Assembly (NCBI GenBank): GCA_947174735.1
Contig: CAMWKC010000125.1
Coordinates: forward strand, 1 to 6,445
Direction: 5' to 3'
DNA from: an uncultured Porphyromonadaceae bacterium
GTDB lineage: Bacteria > Bacteroidota > Bacteroidia > Bacteroidales > Muribaculaceae
DNA length: 6,445 bases
Part shown: positions 6,412 through 6,445 of the stretch, one piece after another
Numbering within the stretch: position 1 is the stretch's first letter
Layout of the letters: each line of letters starts with the position of its first letter
Made by a program: the position numbers and the translations under genes
The notes under the pieces: model-generated
What the model was told of the DNA's origin: nothing
Databases searched by the model: none
The model's input: the letters and a program-made list of their open reading frames with translations, nothing else

Positions 6412-6422
6412 GTAAGGATTAC
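6412..6422. promoter_or_regulatory. GTAAGGATTAC site upstream of the propeller gene
   Basis: An 11-base near-palindrome (GTAA-GGA-TTAC) 40 bases upstream of the propeller start codon. Its first ten bases are identical to the fourth 11-bp repeat unit before the GLPGLI operon (1722-1731). The nine-base core GTAAGGATT also occurs at 6360-6368, inside the first codons of the propeller gene. It may be a shared regulator half-site or coincidence. Confidence 0.3.
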
Positions 6423-6445
6423 TTTATTTCTAACGGTTTATAGGG

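Overview
The window looks like chromosomal DNA from a member of the Bacteroidales, a gut Bacteroides or Muribaculaceae-like organism. The grounds are Bacteroidetes-type -7 promoter elements (TAnnTTTG), start codons without clear Shine-Dalgarno sequences, a GLPGLI-family protein, an outer-membrane barrel protein with a carboxypeptidase-regulatory-like N-terminal domain, and a BF3164/TolB-like beta-propeller protein. No RNA gene, CRISPR array or insertion sequence was seen.

Layout: positions 1-1626 (minus strand) hold a two-component system, a sensor histidine kinase followed by a response regulator whose receiver domain runs off the left edge. The two genes overlap by an ATGA. Positions 1627-1794 are a divergent control region. 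It carries a -7 element for the kinase gene, an inverted repeat upstream of it, four 11-bp direct repeats, and a good -33/-7 promoter for the rightward operon. Positions 1795-5207 (plus strand) are a two-gene operon: a secreted GLPGLI-family protein and an 844-residue TonB-receptor-like outer-membrane protein, also joined by an ATGA overlap. Positions 5208-5373 separate convergent genes and contain two hairpins, the second terminator-like, and a 71-base all-purine tract with a 14-bp tandem repeat. Positions 5374-6372 (minus strand) encode a probable exported or lipid-anchored beta-propeller protein, and the last 73 bases are its upstream region.

Inferred logic: the kinase would sense a periplasmic signal and phosphorylate the response regulator. 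The regulator could then bind the four 11-bp repeats directly upstream of the -33 element and switch on the GLPGLI/barrel operon. The substrate or signal cannot be read from the sequence. The most valuable observation is the 11-bp, helically phased repeat array placed where an OmpR/PhoB-type activator would bind, because it links the two-component system to a poorly understood envelope protein pair.
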